Assembly (NCBI RefSeq): GCF_008831285.2
Contig: NC_045150.1
Coordinates: 1,378,001-1,442,000 of the forward strand
Reading direction: 5' to 3'
DNA length: 64,000 nt
DNA from: Nymphaea colorata
Lineage: Eukaryota > Streptophyta > Magnoliopsida > Nymphaeales > Nymphaeaceae
Under the pieces are notes generated by a model, which did no database searches, was not told where the DNA came from, and saw only the letters and a program-made list of their open reading frames with translations. This document shows, one piece after another, positions 23,501 to 35,199 of this stretch (position 1 is the first letter of the stretch; every line of letters starts with the position of its first letter). Made by a program: the position numbers and the translations under genes.

Positions 23501-26500
23501 GATGCCCAAGCCTACCCACCATCACATTGAAAATGCACCACATTGTATGTATAGAAGTTTCGAAATATGTGGAGTAATTTTGATTTGTGTTTCATGAAAT
23601 AAATTCAAGTGAATCGTGAGTAAGAGTCAATGAATAAGACATAATATCGTGAACCCGACATGGAATCAATAGGGGCTGGCCCCCAAACATCAGAAAAAAT
23701 AATTTCAAAGGGTTTGGAAGCCCTTTGATTTATATTATAGAAAGGTAAAACATGACCCTTACAAAGTTCACAGCTTAAACATTTTTTGACACTTGAAGTA
23801 AGAGGTAAGCTTATCATGAAATGAGACTATCTGTGACAGGTTTTTCAATAAAATGTCAATCACAGTGTCCCAGCCGATTATGTCACAAGCCAGATTCCAA
23901 AAATTGGTTAGAGCCTCTTACTTTTGATTGGAAATGGCAAGGACTTGGTGACACATTATGAAAAAGAGAAAATGTCTTCAATCCTATACCAAAGGTGGAT
24001 GAATCTTTGGGTAGACATTCCTTGAGGACATACATATTCCCTTGACACTCCCCTTTAGCGAACATTTTCTTCGTTTGGAGGTCCTTGACATAGACAGAAG
24101 AAGGTGTGAATTCAACATAAGAGTTTGTATCATCAATGAGTTTAGAAATGGATATGATATATTTTTTTTTATATTGAGAGCAAAAACAACATTGGACAAT
24201 GATAGAGAGGAAGATGACAAAGGAATATGTGCATTTCCAATGTGTAATGGGATGAAATTTTTCATCACCTGTTATAATGTAATTTCTACCATAATAAGGG
24301 GATAAGTTAGTTAATTTACCTGAATTTCCTGTCACATGGGTGGCTGCGCCTGAATCCAAGAACCATTCTCCCTGTTCATTTTGCTTTATAGTCATCTTGG
24401 GGAATGCGGCCATCAATAGCTGCTGCATATCTTGGGCGTTGGTTTTAGAATTTTGTCCTCTTTGTTTGTAATCATGTCTTACCCCTTTGTTTTTATTTTG
24501 AGGATTAAACCAGCATTGTGCCTTCAAGTGCCCTTTCTTGTTACATCGAAAACAAATTGGTATTCTTCTTGAAGTATTCAAATGAGGCATACCTTGGTTA
24601 TTTGGTGGGTAGAATCAGAGTTCCTATGGTTCTGACCAATTTTTACATTCATGGCCAACATTTTGGGAGTTCCCTTGATCAGTCCTTTCAATGACTTTTT
24701 TCATATTCATTTCGTGTTGGAGGAGTTTGTTGTAATTCGTTGAAGGAGGGCAGAACAGGAAAGACCTCAAGAGCTGTAATAAAGGCATAATAATCATGCC
24801 CAAGTCCACTTAAAGTTTGCTCCACTTTCTCCTTATCAGAAATGTTATTCCCTGAGGCAGCAAGTTGGTCTGCGACAACCTTAATATGCCCCAAATAATC
24901 CATGATAGATGCTGAACCTTTGTTCAAATTCTGAAAATCTTTCTTTAGGTACATAATCTGAGCTTCTGATATTTGGAAAAAAGTATCAGCAAGAGTTTCT
25001 CATAATTCTTCCATAGTACAATCATCAGAAACCGAGAGTAACACTTGTTGAGATAGAGCAGACAAAATATATGCAACCAGACTTTGGTCACGTCTCATCC
25101 ACACAACATGTTCGGGGTTGCTGTTTTCTTGAACAACAATGACCTTTCCTACCTCATTCTTTATCTCCTGCAGAATAGATATTGGTGGAGCCTTTGTTGA
25201 ACCATCGAGATGTCCAAAGAGGCCTTGGCTTTTTTAAGGCATGATCAGCCCCGGGAAAGGGGTTATGGTAAAAAAAGGGATCATGTGTGGACATAGAAGC
25301 ATATAGTGACGCTGATTATGCAGGGTCAGTAGATGACAGGAAATCGACTACGGGTTTCTGTGTCTTTGTTGGTGGGAATCTTATTTCTTGGAGAAGCAAG
25401 AAACAGAATGTGGTTGCTAGATCTAGTGTTGAGTCTGAATATAGAGCTATGACCCAAACTGCGGCTGAAATGTCTTGGGTCAAATCTGTGCTTCTAGAAT
25501 TGGGGATTTCTGTGACACTCCCAATGAAGATGTACAGTGACAATAGAGCAGCAACCTACATTGCAAATAATCCTGTTTTCCATGAGAGGACTAAACACAT
25601 TGAAGTAGATTGTCATTATGTTCGGGACTTGGTACAAGAAAGAGTTATTGACACCATTCATGTCTCTTCTGAAGATCAAGCTGCTGATATGTTCACTAAA
25701 GCTCTTCCCATTGGCGATTTCTTGAGAGGATGTAACAAGCTGAGCATGATTGATATTTATGCTCCAGCTTGAGAGGGAGTGTTAAATACTTATAGCAGTC
25801 GGGTGGTTTTCTGAATTATTAGAAAGTTGGAATAGGTTCACTTAATTATTGTCTTATGTTTAGTGGACTATTTTTGTAAAATTGGTAACACACCCTAGTC
25901 TCATATTAATAGGAGATTAGGGTTATGTGCTGGAATAAGAAAAACGTTCCTCTCTCTCTCTCTCTCTCTCTCTCACTTTCTCCCTCTATCTCTCTCGCCC
26001 CTTCTTCTTCCAATAATCAACACTTTAACTTTTCATTTGCAATATGAAAATTTAATAAATGAGCTATCTTTTTAAAATTTTTTGCCCCAATACAAGTCAG
26101 AAAGTCATGTCAAAAGTTCAGTAAGTCACAATTAGGTAATCCCTTGTTATCACCAGATTGCAAAATCAAACGAGTTTTGGCCGCGTCAAACAAAGTTCCA
26201 AATGAGTCAAACTGAGTTTTGGTCAAGCCAAGCCAAGTAGTCATGGCCGAGTCAAGCCGAGTTTTGACGAGTTTTAACTGCAAACGAGTCAAACAGAGTC
26301 AACCTTGACTCAGCAAGTTTTAAAACACTAGTAATAACACAATAATAATAACCAATGTCACAAGGGTGCGCCATTTTTGGACCCGCACCCACGTCGATGC
26401 GACGCAGGTGTGGGTGCGACCCAAATTCACACCCAACCAAGTCTAAGGTGAGTCAGGTGCGGTCAGCCGCAATCGGCTAAATTGGTCAATTCTGGACGAG

Positions 26501-29500
26501 CACCCGACTCGCCAAACTGCACCATGTCTATTTTGGTCCATTTTTGGGGGCGGGGGCGGGGGGTTTATTTTTATTTTTAACAAAATCAATTTAGGGCACG
26601 AGATCGTGCCCTTCGCCCCTTCTCTTTGCTCTTTCTCTCCGTCCGTTGCGATCGTCACTTCCACTGGCAGCATCCTCTCCATCTGGCGACTGGCGTCTGT
26701 TGCTCTCTCTGATTTCTACCTCCACCGGCGGCATCATCTCTGTCTGGCGTCTCTGCTGTCTCTCAGATATATCCGTTTGCTGCTCTCTCTCCATCAGCAG
26801 TCGATCATGTCCTCCACCGACAACATGCTCTTATCCACTGGCGGCATCCTCTCCGTCTGACAGCATCCTCTCACATCTTTCCACTTCTTCTTTTGTTCTT
26901 CATTCACGATTCACGAACGAAGCTGCATCATCTTCGTCCGGCATCTCTGCTGTTTTTAAGTATAATTTTCGTGTTTCCTCTATTCCTTGTTAAGCATTTC
27001 AGTGTCTGTGATGCGATTTCTTGTGGCAGTTATGCTATGTCCCTGTACAATCAACATCTTAGTTTCTATTGCATATCTGGACTTTAGTTTAAGTCTGGCT
27101 TGTCTGTTTTTAACAGTAGAGGTAAACTCTCACTCTCACTTTACCACAGGCAGCATAGCCTCGTCAAGTTTTAATGATGTTTCTTATTTCTTTTGTTTTA
27201 TTTTGATGAAGTGAATACTTATTCCCTTATTGTGGATAGCTGCAGTAGAGTCTCTGCTGGTTTCTTTGAATTGCTCGATGTCATTATGACACTATGCAGG
27301 AAATTTAGTATTATAAGCTGAAATGGGGAATTCAAAGTGATACCTTTACAGACTGTCGTGTTCATTTCTATTGATGTTATTATTTTTGTTATTAGAGGTC
27401 GTAGCGCAGCTCTTAGATTGTTTCTCTGCCGCTCTTAGATTGTTTCTCTACCGCTCTTAGATTGTTGTTATTATTTTTGTTTGACCATGAATCAGGTTGT
27501 GTACTTGTGTTATTCAAGTGCATGTGCATTTGTCCATTTATGATTGATAGGGAACTATGCAGACTATCTATTCTTAAAGTTGAACTAAATTTGTGCAACT
27601 CACCCATTAAATTTGTTATATTTGAAATTTTTCATTTTGAAGAAACATGACTCAAATTTTCATTTTGAAGAAAGATGGCAGACAGAAGGAAAGGAAAAGA
27701 AGTTGTTTCAGATTCTCCTGCTTTAGGTTCATCTAGTATAATAATAAATTAATAATAATAATAATCATAAATACCCTTGTCGCACAGCCGCACCCAAATT
27801 TTTTGAGATGTGCCACTCTAGCACCCGCACCCCACACCTATGTGACATAGATAATAACGATGGTATGAAAGAGGGAGTATTAAAATCCACCTCTCTCTCT
27901 CTCTTTTCTTGTTATGTATCACAAGAACAAGAAGAAATGTCATAAGAAGAGAGAACACCAACTCACCCAGGGTCATATTTTCTCTCCCCTCCCTTTCTTC
28001 CTTCTCTTCTTCCTCTTGTTCTTATGCTGCTTTCTATTCTCATCAATATCCCCTCTTAAGACTAGTAATGAGCAGACCAAGATGAATAGTGTTTGTTTGG
28101 GCTTGCTTACCTCAAAGAGCAGCTTGTGCTGGGTTTTCTGGTTGATGTTCAAACATGATACTTTGGCTCATAGACATGAGTCGCACACTTTGTATACAAA
28201 TAATGCAATATATAAAATAATGGAGCTTGTGAGTCAAAAACCCAGTTTCATTCTTGAGTTGTCCAGTTGTAGAATGAGCTCATCTCAGCTTCTTTTCTTT
28301 ACAAGCCAATCGCACATAAGTTATCAAAACATACCAAGTATCAAGCTGCCCAGTTCATTTATAAGTACTATTTTTTTCTTCTTCTTACCAACATCCATAT
28401 TCTTCCCTTTGTCACCAGTGCCCTAGTTCATTGTCTTTCTCTGAACTTCAGTTCTAGAACCTCTTGTTGCTTCTGCCATGAGTGATCCTTACTTCCTACT
28501 GTTTCTCCTTTCTCCTCTTCACATCTCATGTGTCCTTCATCTCGGTCCACCTTCTACTTCCTAGGTACTTCTTTCCTTTGTCTTCAATTTTTGTTATGGG
28601 GTCAATCGAATTTATGTTGGTCGCCTTCCTCATATTTGTTATATGCATTAATGAATCTAATTTATTTTTCTGCTTTTACACATAAATGAATGCTAAGTAG
28701 CTAGTGAGCATTGTACCACTACCCAGACTTCTGTGCACCTATATTTGTATTTGCTGATCGTGTTTTCCCTTTTCTTTTTCCAGATTCATTGCATGAATAT
28801 GTAAGTCAAGCACCTTTTTTTGTTTTTCCATTTAATGTATGCATCTATTATAAAAACTGTTGACTGCATTTTCTTTTGGATTTATTATCTACATTCAACA
28901 ACTATATTCTTTTTTTTTCAATGTTATTAGACGTCCATGTTAAAATTTGCATTTGAAACTGACAGGTTGTCCAACTTACAAGGACCTTGTTATGTTCTTT
29001 TACATCATCGATTTATGTGTCCTGGACTTGAATCATACCTATGATCGAGACAAGTAATTGCTGCATGAGAAACTAAGCACAACACAAGTTCTACCTGTAA
29101 ACAGATTCATGATGTGGCAAACTAGACAAGAACTACAAGAAGGCCATAACGCTAAGCACTTTCCACTTTAATGAAATGGTAATTTTTCTTCACATCTCAA
29201 AGATTACAGAGGGGAAGAAGATGCAAATTTAAGGAATGAAAAGGCCATAATGTTGCACGAGCTCTAAAATTAGTAAGTAATTAAATACTTCACATAATGA
29301 ATAAAAAAAAATTGATGAATACCAGAATATTGGCACCAATGCTGGTGCCAACAGCAAACAAAGGAGCCTTTGGATGCTCCTGATGAAGATAATTAACAAC
29401 TGTCCTCAGGTCTTCTGTCCATCCAGCATTGTAAAAGCAATCAGACTGCATATATTCAGTTCGAACAATGTGAAACATCTAAGGAAAAAGATACAAGTGG

Positions 29501-31387
29501 TATACAGAACAACTAATATACAAACTTGAACATGATCAAAGATAAATCTGTTGTTATTTCACAGAAATACCAGGCATCCATATATCTCAACAGATGATTT
29601 CATATTATAAGATTTTGTTAGTGATGCATTTTACAAGGCTATGTTTCAAGAAAGAAAGAGGATCACAAGATGTGGTGATATATTCAGCAAATTCACATTT
29701 TTCTGAGTCTAGTGGATTTGACAATAGAAAGCTATTTTTTCCTTGTCAGTGAAAATCTTTTACAAGGCAATGTTTCAAACTTTTAAATTTCAATACATAA
29801 AGAGGATCACAAAATTTTTGTGATATTAGCAAATTCACAATTTTCTTCCTCAAAAGATTTGAAAATAAGTTATTAAATATTACCAATATTAGTAGGAGGG
29901 AATCTTATATCTTGGAGGAGCAAGAAACAGAAAATGGGGTCTCAATGTCTACCGCTGAGTCAGAGCATAAGGCCATGGCACAAACGGCAACAGAAATGAC
30001 ATGGGTCAGATCCATGCTTGAAAGCCTTGACATTCCAGTTCAACTACCTATGACAATGTTTTGTGATAATAGGGCAGCCACCTATATTGCAAATAACCCG
30101 GTCTTTCACAAAAGAACTAAACACATTGAAGTGGACTGTCATTACATTCGTGATTTAGTTCGAGGAGGAGTGGTCTTTAGACTCTTTACAACTCATGTGA
30201 CCTCTGAAGAACAAACTGTTGATATCTTTACTAAAGCTCTTGCAATTAGTGCATTTTCAAAGTGTTGTAACAAACTAAGCATAGTAGATATTTATGCTCC
30301 AGCTTGAGGGCGAGTGTTGACAATGAGGCAGTTTTTTGAATATTAAAGAACCTGACAGTTCTTTAATTATTTTTTAATATTTTTCTCGTTTACAATGTAA
30401 TTATGTTTTGTGCCCTATCACCCTTGAGTAAGGGTTAGGGTAAGTAATCAATAGATTTTGAGTTTGTTTTCTCTCCACCGTCACAATGCCCATAGCGCAA
30501 ACCCTGTCCAAGGTGCCTTCCCAGTTGCTACAATCATTTGGGGAATGGCAAAAAACAGATATGGAGACAATCAGAGTTGAAGGAAGATAAACATGAATCC
30601 ACCTTGTTGACAAAGCTAAATTGCAAGGACTCTCAATTGGATATTTAGGCAAAACAATAATTTGCATGCCAAGGAATTGCAGCAAACATTCGCATGTTAC
30701 ATGTCATCATAAGTCAAGAAAGGACGTAATACAATGGCAGTGCTTGTTCAAAGGCCTGCATGCGGGAAAACCGAAAGAGAAATCCGCAAAAGAAGCAATA
30801 TCAGGTTTGAACTGATTGTGGACATTGATTTTAATTTTGAACTCTCTAAAACTTAGAAGAAGGGATTACCACAAGAATACCAGGTCAGTTTTTATAGTGT
30901 AAGCCACATTGTGCACAGGTTGCTAGGGTGCGCACATGGGGAAATCTATTGGAGAATTCAGAATTGACAATAGCAGTGCAGGCAGCGAGACTGCATCTAT
31001 ATTTTCCCCTTCTAAAAGATCTCCTTCATTTATAATGGAGAGAATAAAGAAAAGGAAGGAAGAAAGAGAGGAAGGAAAAAACAAAAGAAATAAAGAATGG
31101 AAAAAAGTAAGGAAGCAAGGAAGAAAGGAAAGCCAATAAATCAAGGAAGAAAATGACATTAGAAAAGAATGAGAAGAAAGTAGGAAAGAGGAAAAGAAGG
31201 GAAGAAAGGAGAATAAAAAAAAAGGGAAAACCAAAGAACAAAAAAAGGAAAGAAAGGAAGAACCTTTTAAGAGGTTTCTCAAAGGAAAATCACTTCCTAA
31301 AAGAAACTGTCAAGAAAGACTGTTCCAAGAACAATATTTGCAATCATGAAATATAATACAACATATATATATATGTGTGTGTGTGTT

Positions 31388-31456
<69 letters not shown>

Positions 31457-34400
31457 TTGTGTGTGTAGAGAGAGAGAGAGAGAGATGCACATCCAAAAGC
31501 CAAGAAGATGCTTTGTAGTCATCCGGACCAGGAGCACGGTGAAATAGAGGCCAGGGGTTGGCAAGGCCTTCTTTTGGACTTACAAATTTATACAACTAGA
31601 TGGATGTTTTTACCCAAAAATCTTTGTGTAGCCGTTAAAATTTGTAAAAAGAAATTACCAAGGGCCTCCCTAGAATTTGTAAAGGCTAAGACAGTCCCTC
31701 CTGAATCCTTTTCTGTCTCCACCACCTATCTAGACAGCAGATTAAGCATGAAAATAATAAAAAAAATGATGTATGTATCAAATTTGAATGGCCATGATAC
31801 CAGCAACCAGTTTATGTATTTCCAGTGTCATATGGATAATCTAGTTGGCATGTACATAAATGCGATACCATTCTTGGACACACTGACATAATAAATGTGG
31901 TGTAACCAGTGTTAGATGATCAACAGTTTTTTATTACATTAACTTTTCATCTTTCTGAATATCTAATATCCTAATTCTCATGTTTGTTTGTATTATCTAA
32001 AATTTGTTATCAGTTTAATTTTATACATGATGTTTCCAATTATGATCCTTGAAACAGTTGAAGGTTTTTCACTTCCGATGCTAATGGTGTTCACGATATA
32101 TTGCTTGCATATTTGTATGTTTTATATACACATGCAAACATATACAGCTGCACCCTAACTTTTGAAAAATAATGTCCCACACTAAGTGTATCTGCACCAT
32201 AGGCCGCATCCACATCCATAAACACACCGAAGACCTATCCCCACCATTCTACAACAGTACGGTGATTAAATTGAGCCAATTACATTATTCTTAACATTGA
32301 TATTCAGTTTCCATTCTCCAATAATAGGTGCTGTAACAGATTAGAAAGAAAAGTTAAAGTTTCTAGTTCACATGCTATTCAATAGAAAGAAAAACAAATA
32401 TTCAACATCTTATACGTCAAACAGCTCTTGCCTCTTGGTCTCTTAGGTCAAGATCCTGAAAGAAGTTTGTACTCACTTACAGTAATAGAAATGCCACCCA
32501 GTCCCCGATGGTTACTGACAACGACATCCCATCCTTGCTTTGAAAGCTGATAGACAATATGCCTTATATACTGCAGTAGAAAAATATATGCATAAGAACA
32601 GAAACTATGGGGTTGTTAAGAGTTTGGATAGCTAGAGACAAGCCCTAGCAGAAAAGTGTACAGATATATAGATAGACCAGGAGACCAAGTGTAGTTGAGA
32701 ACAAAAGATTTACACAACTGCTATTCACAGGAAGCATGTGCTTGATTGGAAATGGAGTTCCTATCCATTTGTATATGGTGCATGTTATTTGCATTCCCAA
32801 CGTGATATAAATTATACACAAAAACCCAAGACACTAAGTTGTGGAATGACTCTGAAATAAATGATGCTGAAAATGATGATATAGGGGTATAAAAAGCTTA
32901 GACTCATCTCAATTAACTATACAGGAAATCAAATTGAGATTAGATATGTGGAAAAAAGGAAAACTGGAAAAGCAAAATCCTAGAGTCATGCTTAACAAAA
33001 GCAATGGTATCACACATTACAAATACATAATTAACGACAAAAGATTAAAGAACTTTCTTAATTAAGAACAAATAGAACGATACTCAGCGGCAAATAGAAG
33101 AACGATCATGATGATGAGCAGGAAGGGATCTTAGAGTATGAGACCAAGAAATATGAGAACTGCTCTGAAGAGTCCCATAAATAGATCAAATAACAGGTTG
33201 CCGCCTCTAAAATATCCTTCCAAAAGTGAAGTTTAAGCCAGATTCACTTTCTGAAGGTACTTTCCAGGTGGCAACATTTGAGACATACCAGGTTCACTTT
33301 CTGAATGTACGTTCCAGGTGGCAACATTTGAGACATATATATATAAATATATATATATATAAGAAATGCATTCAGCTATTCCCCATTTTGTTATGGCTGG
33401 ACTAGCCTCTCTTTTTCTCTCTTCCTGCTCTCTCCAACTCACCCGAGCTCATCCAATGCTCAATGTGGAGCATTAATGAGGAGAGCTTGGGTGGAAGGGT
33501 GTGAACGGAAAAACATAGAGGGAGAAGGGAATGGGAAGAGAGAGGATGGAGAACTGGTTGAATCAATTTTCTACATATAAATAAATAAATATATATATAA
33601 AAATTAGATTATACTCGGCCAATATTTGCTGTCCTGTATGTTAGACATTCTTTTTTCAAACTTATAAGTTATAACCACACAGATAGGTGTATAATGTTTG
33701 GGATATAAGGTTAAATCATAAGAGTTCAACGTGTATGACAGATTTCATGAGCTGAAAATGCTGAGACAGTTAATACCGAAACCCCTACAAAGTCCACCTA
33801 TGCATCAGATGTTCATTCTTTCCTTAGCATTGGACATTCAGCACCTATGAGTAAAGTCAGATTTGTGATAACTGGTATGGGAGTAGAAACACTGAAGCCC
33901 TCAGACAGCATAGAGAGAGAGTGTGTGCACTTTTCCGGGCCCGGGCCGGATCGGGCCGGCCCTTACCGGGTCGGGCCGGCCCGGCCCGGCCCGATGCCCA
34001 GTACTAAACCTAACTGATGGAAAAGATGAGGGAGGAAACCCCAAAAATTGAAACATCTGTGTGGACCTAAGGATACCTCTCAGTGGCCATGTGTATTCTT
34101 GTTATTTGGATGAATAGCATCAATTGACTCTTGGACAGTCGGACTAGTTCAATTGCTAGGTATTTGCCTCCTCTTGCACATAGTATGGTCTCCTCATTTG
34201 TGTTTCACTCTATGTCACACGGGTACTCGAGGAGTACCCGCACGGTACCGGTACGACACCGGTACCGGTACGGGTACGGTGGTGGGTACGCTTGGGGTGT
34301 GGCGTTGACCGCACCGGGTGTGGTCAAAGCACCCAAGCCTATTTTTGACCATTTTCAGACTCGGTCAAAGTTGATCGAGTCTAAAGTTGTCTGTTTTAAA

Positions 34401-35165
34401 TGTTATCGTTTTTTTCATTTTAACATTTTAAACCATTGTAACATTAAATTTTTTGAAACCCTTTTTCCCTTTTTCATATCGTTTCATTGCCTCTTCTCTC
34501 CCCGATGAAGGCAGCGGCGACCGACGAAGGCAGGGGTGGCGACCGGCAGCTGTAGGCAATGAACGGCGATGGTATTTGCTTTTTTTTCATCTTTTCATCG
34601 ACGACGGCGACGGCGCTTTTCACCGGCCGAGCCTTCTATCATCTTATTTTTTCTGAATCCTCTTTTTTGTTCGTCGCCTGCAGTCGGTTCCCTTTGTTTT
34701 TGTTCGTTTTTTTCTCTTCCCTCTTTTGTTTGTAATTTAAAAATATCTATGTTTCTTTTGTTTGTGCTTTTGCTTCTGTTATCGGCACATTTATTGATCT
34801 CTCATCTATCTGACCATCACTCACCAATCACCACCCACAATCTCAGCCCGTGAAAAGTGGCTCTGCCCACTCGGTCGCTGCCCACCATCTGTTGCCACAC
34901 ACTTTCGGCGCAAATCCCCTCTTGCACACTACCTCTAGAGTCTAGTCTGTGAATGAATGAACAAATCACTATTAATCTACCCACCATCACTGTGCATGTG
35001 AATATCTGCCTTTGTCTGCATCTCTGTGAATCTCCGCTGTATGCTGGGATCAGTTCGCTGTCGATCGTTGCTTGGTGTCTCTATCTTTCATGAATATGTT
35101 ATTCTGTTTGTAATTTTTTGATATATATATGTGCGAATATGTTATTTTGTTTGAAATTTTTTGAC

Positions 35166-35199
<34 letters not shown>

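Larger units (their letters stand above)
14928..25247 (-). mobile_element. Decayed copia element (copia-2), 5'-truncated and twice interrupted
   Basis: A relative of copia-1 in the same orientation. Its 3' LTR is 14928-15354 and its pol/gag pieces are 15349-16030, 21168-22931 and 23515-25247. They are separated by copia-3 (16031-21167) and a hAT-like MITE (22932-23514). Both interruptions have target duplications, so the pieces were one element. Homology ends near 25245 in early gag; the 5' LTR, leader and gag start are lost, and the next sequence is an inverted copia-B fragment. Confidence 0.9.
8805..29322 (-). other. Intron 6 of the EMB8-like gene, 20.5 kb, filled with nested transposons
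   Basis: Bounded by donor GTATTC (after 29323) and acceptor TTCAG (before 8804). Most of the intron is mobile DNA: two complete copia elements, a decayed copia element, two inverted copia-B ends and two hAT-like elements. Unassigned parts (8805-9060, 26023-26352, 27851-29322) are AT-rich with no coding signal. A MITE-like patch with repeated GAGTCAA and CGAGTTTT motifs lies at 26130-26335. Confidence 0.9.
29446..32480 (-). other. Intron 5 of the EMB8-like gene
   Basis: A 3.0-kb intron bounded by GTAAGT and TATGCAG. Besides the copia relic, polypurine tract and microsatellite listed separately, it shows AT-rich sequence without coding potential. Confidence 0.85.

Noticed and set aside
23084-23597. 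Pro/Ser- and Gly/Arg-rich frames
   Set aside because: Produced by the pyrimidine-rich, GC-rich body of the hAT-like MITE. They look low-complexity on both strands.
30923-31282. Phe/Leu/Ser-rich 119-residue frame resembling a membrane protein
   Set aside because: Complement of the polypurine tract; composition alone explains it.
31297-31595. His-Thr repeat proteins
   Set aside because: Translations of the GT microsatellite in three frames.
31508-31891. 127-residue frame in intron 5
   Set aside because: It has no recognised motif and overlaps a likely decayed repeat.
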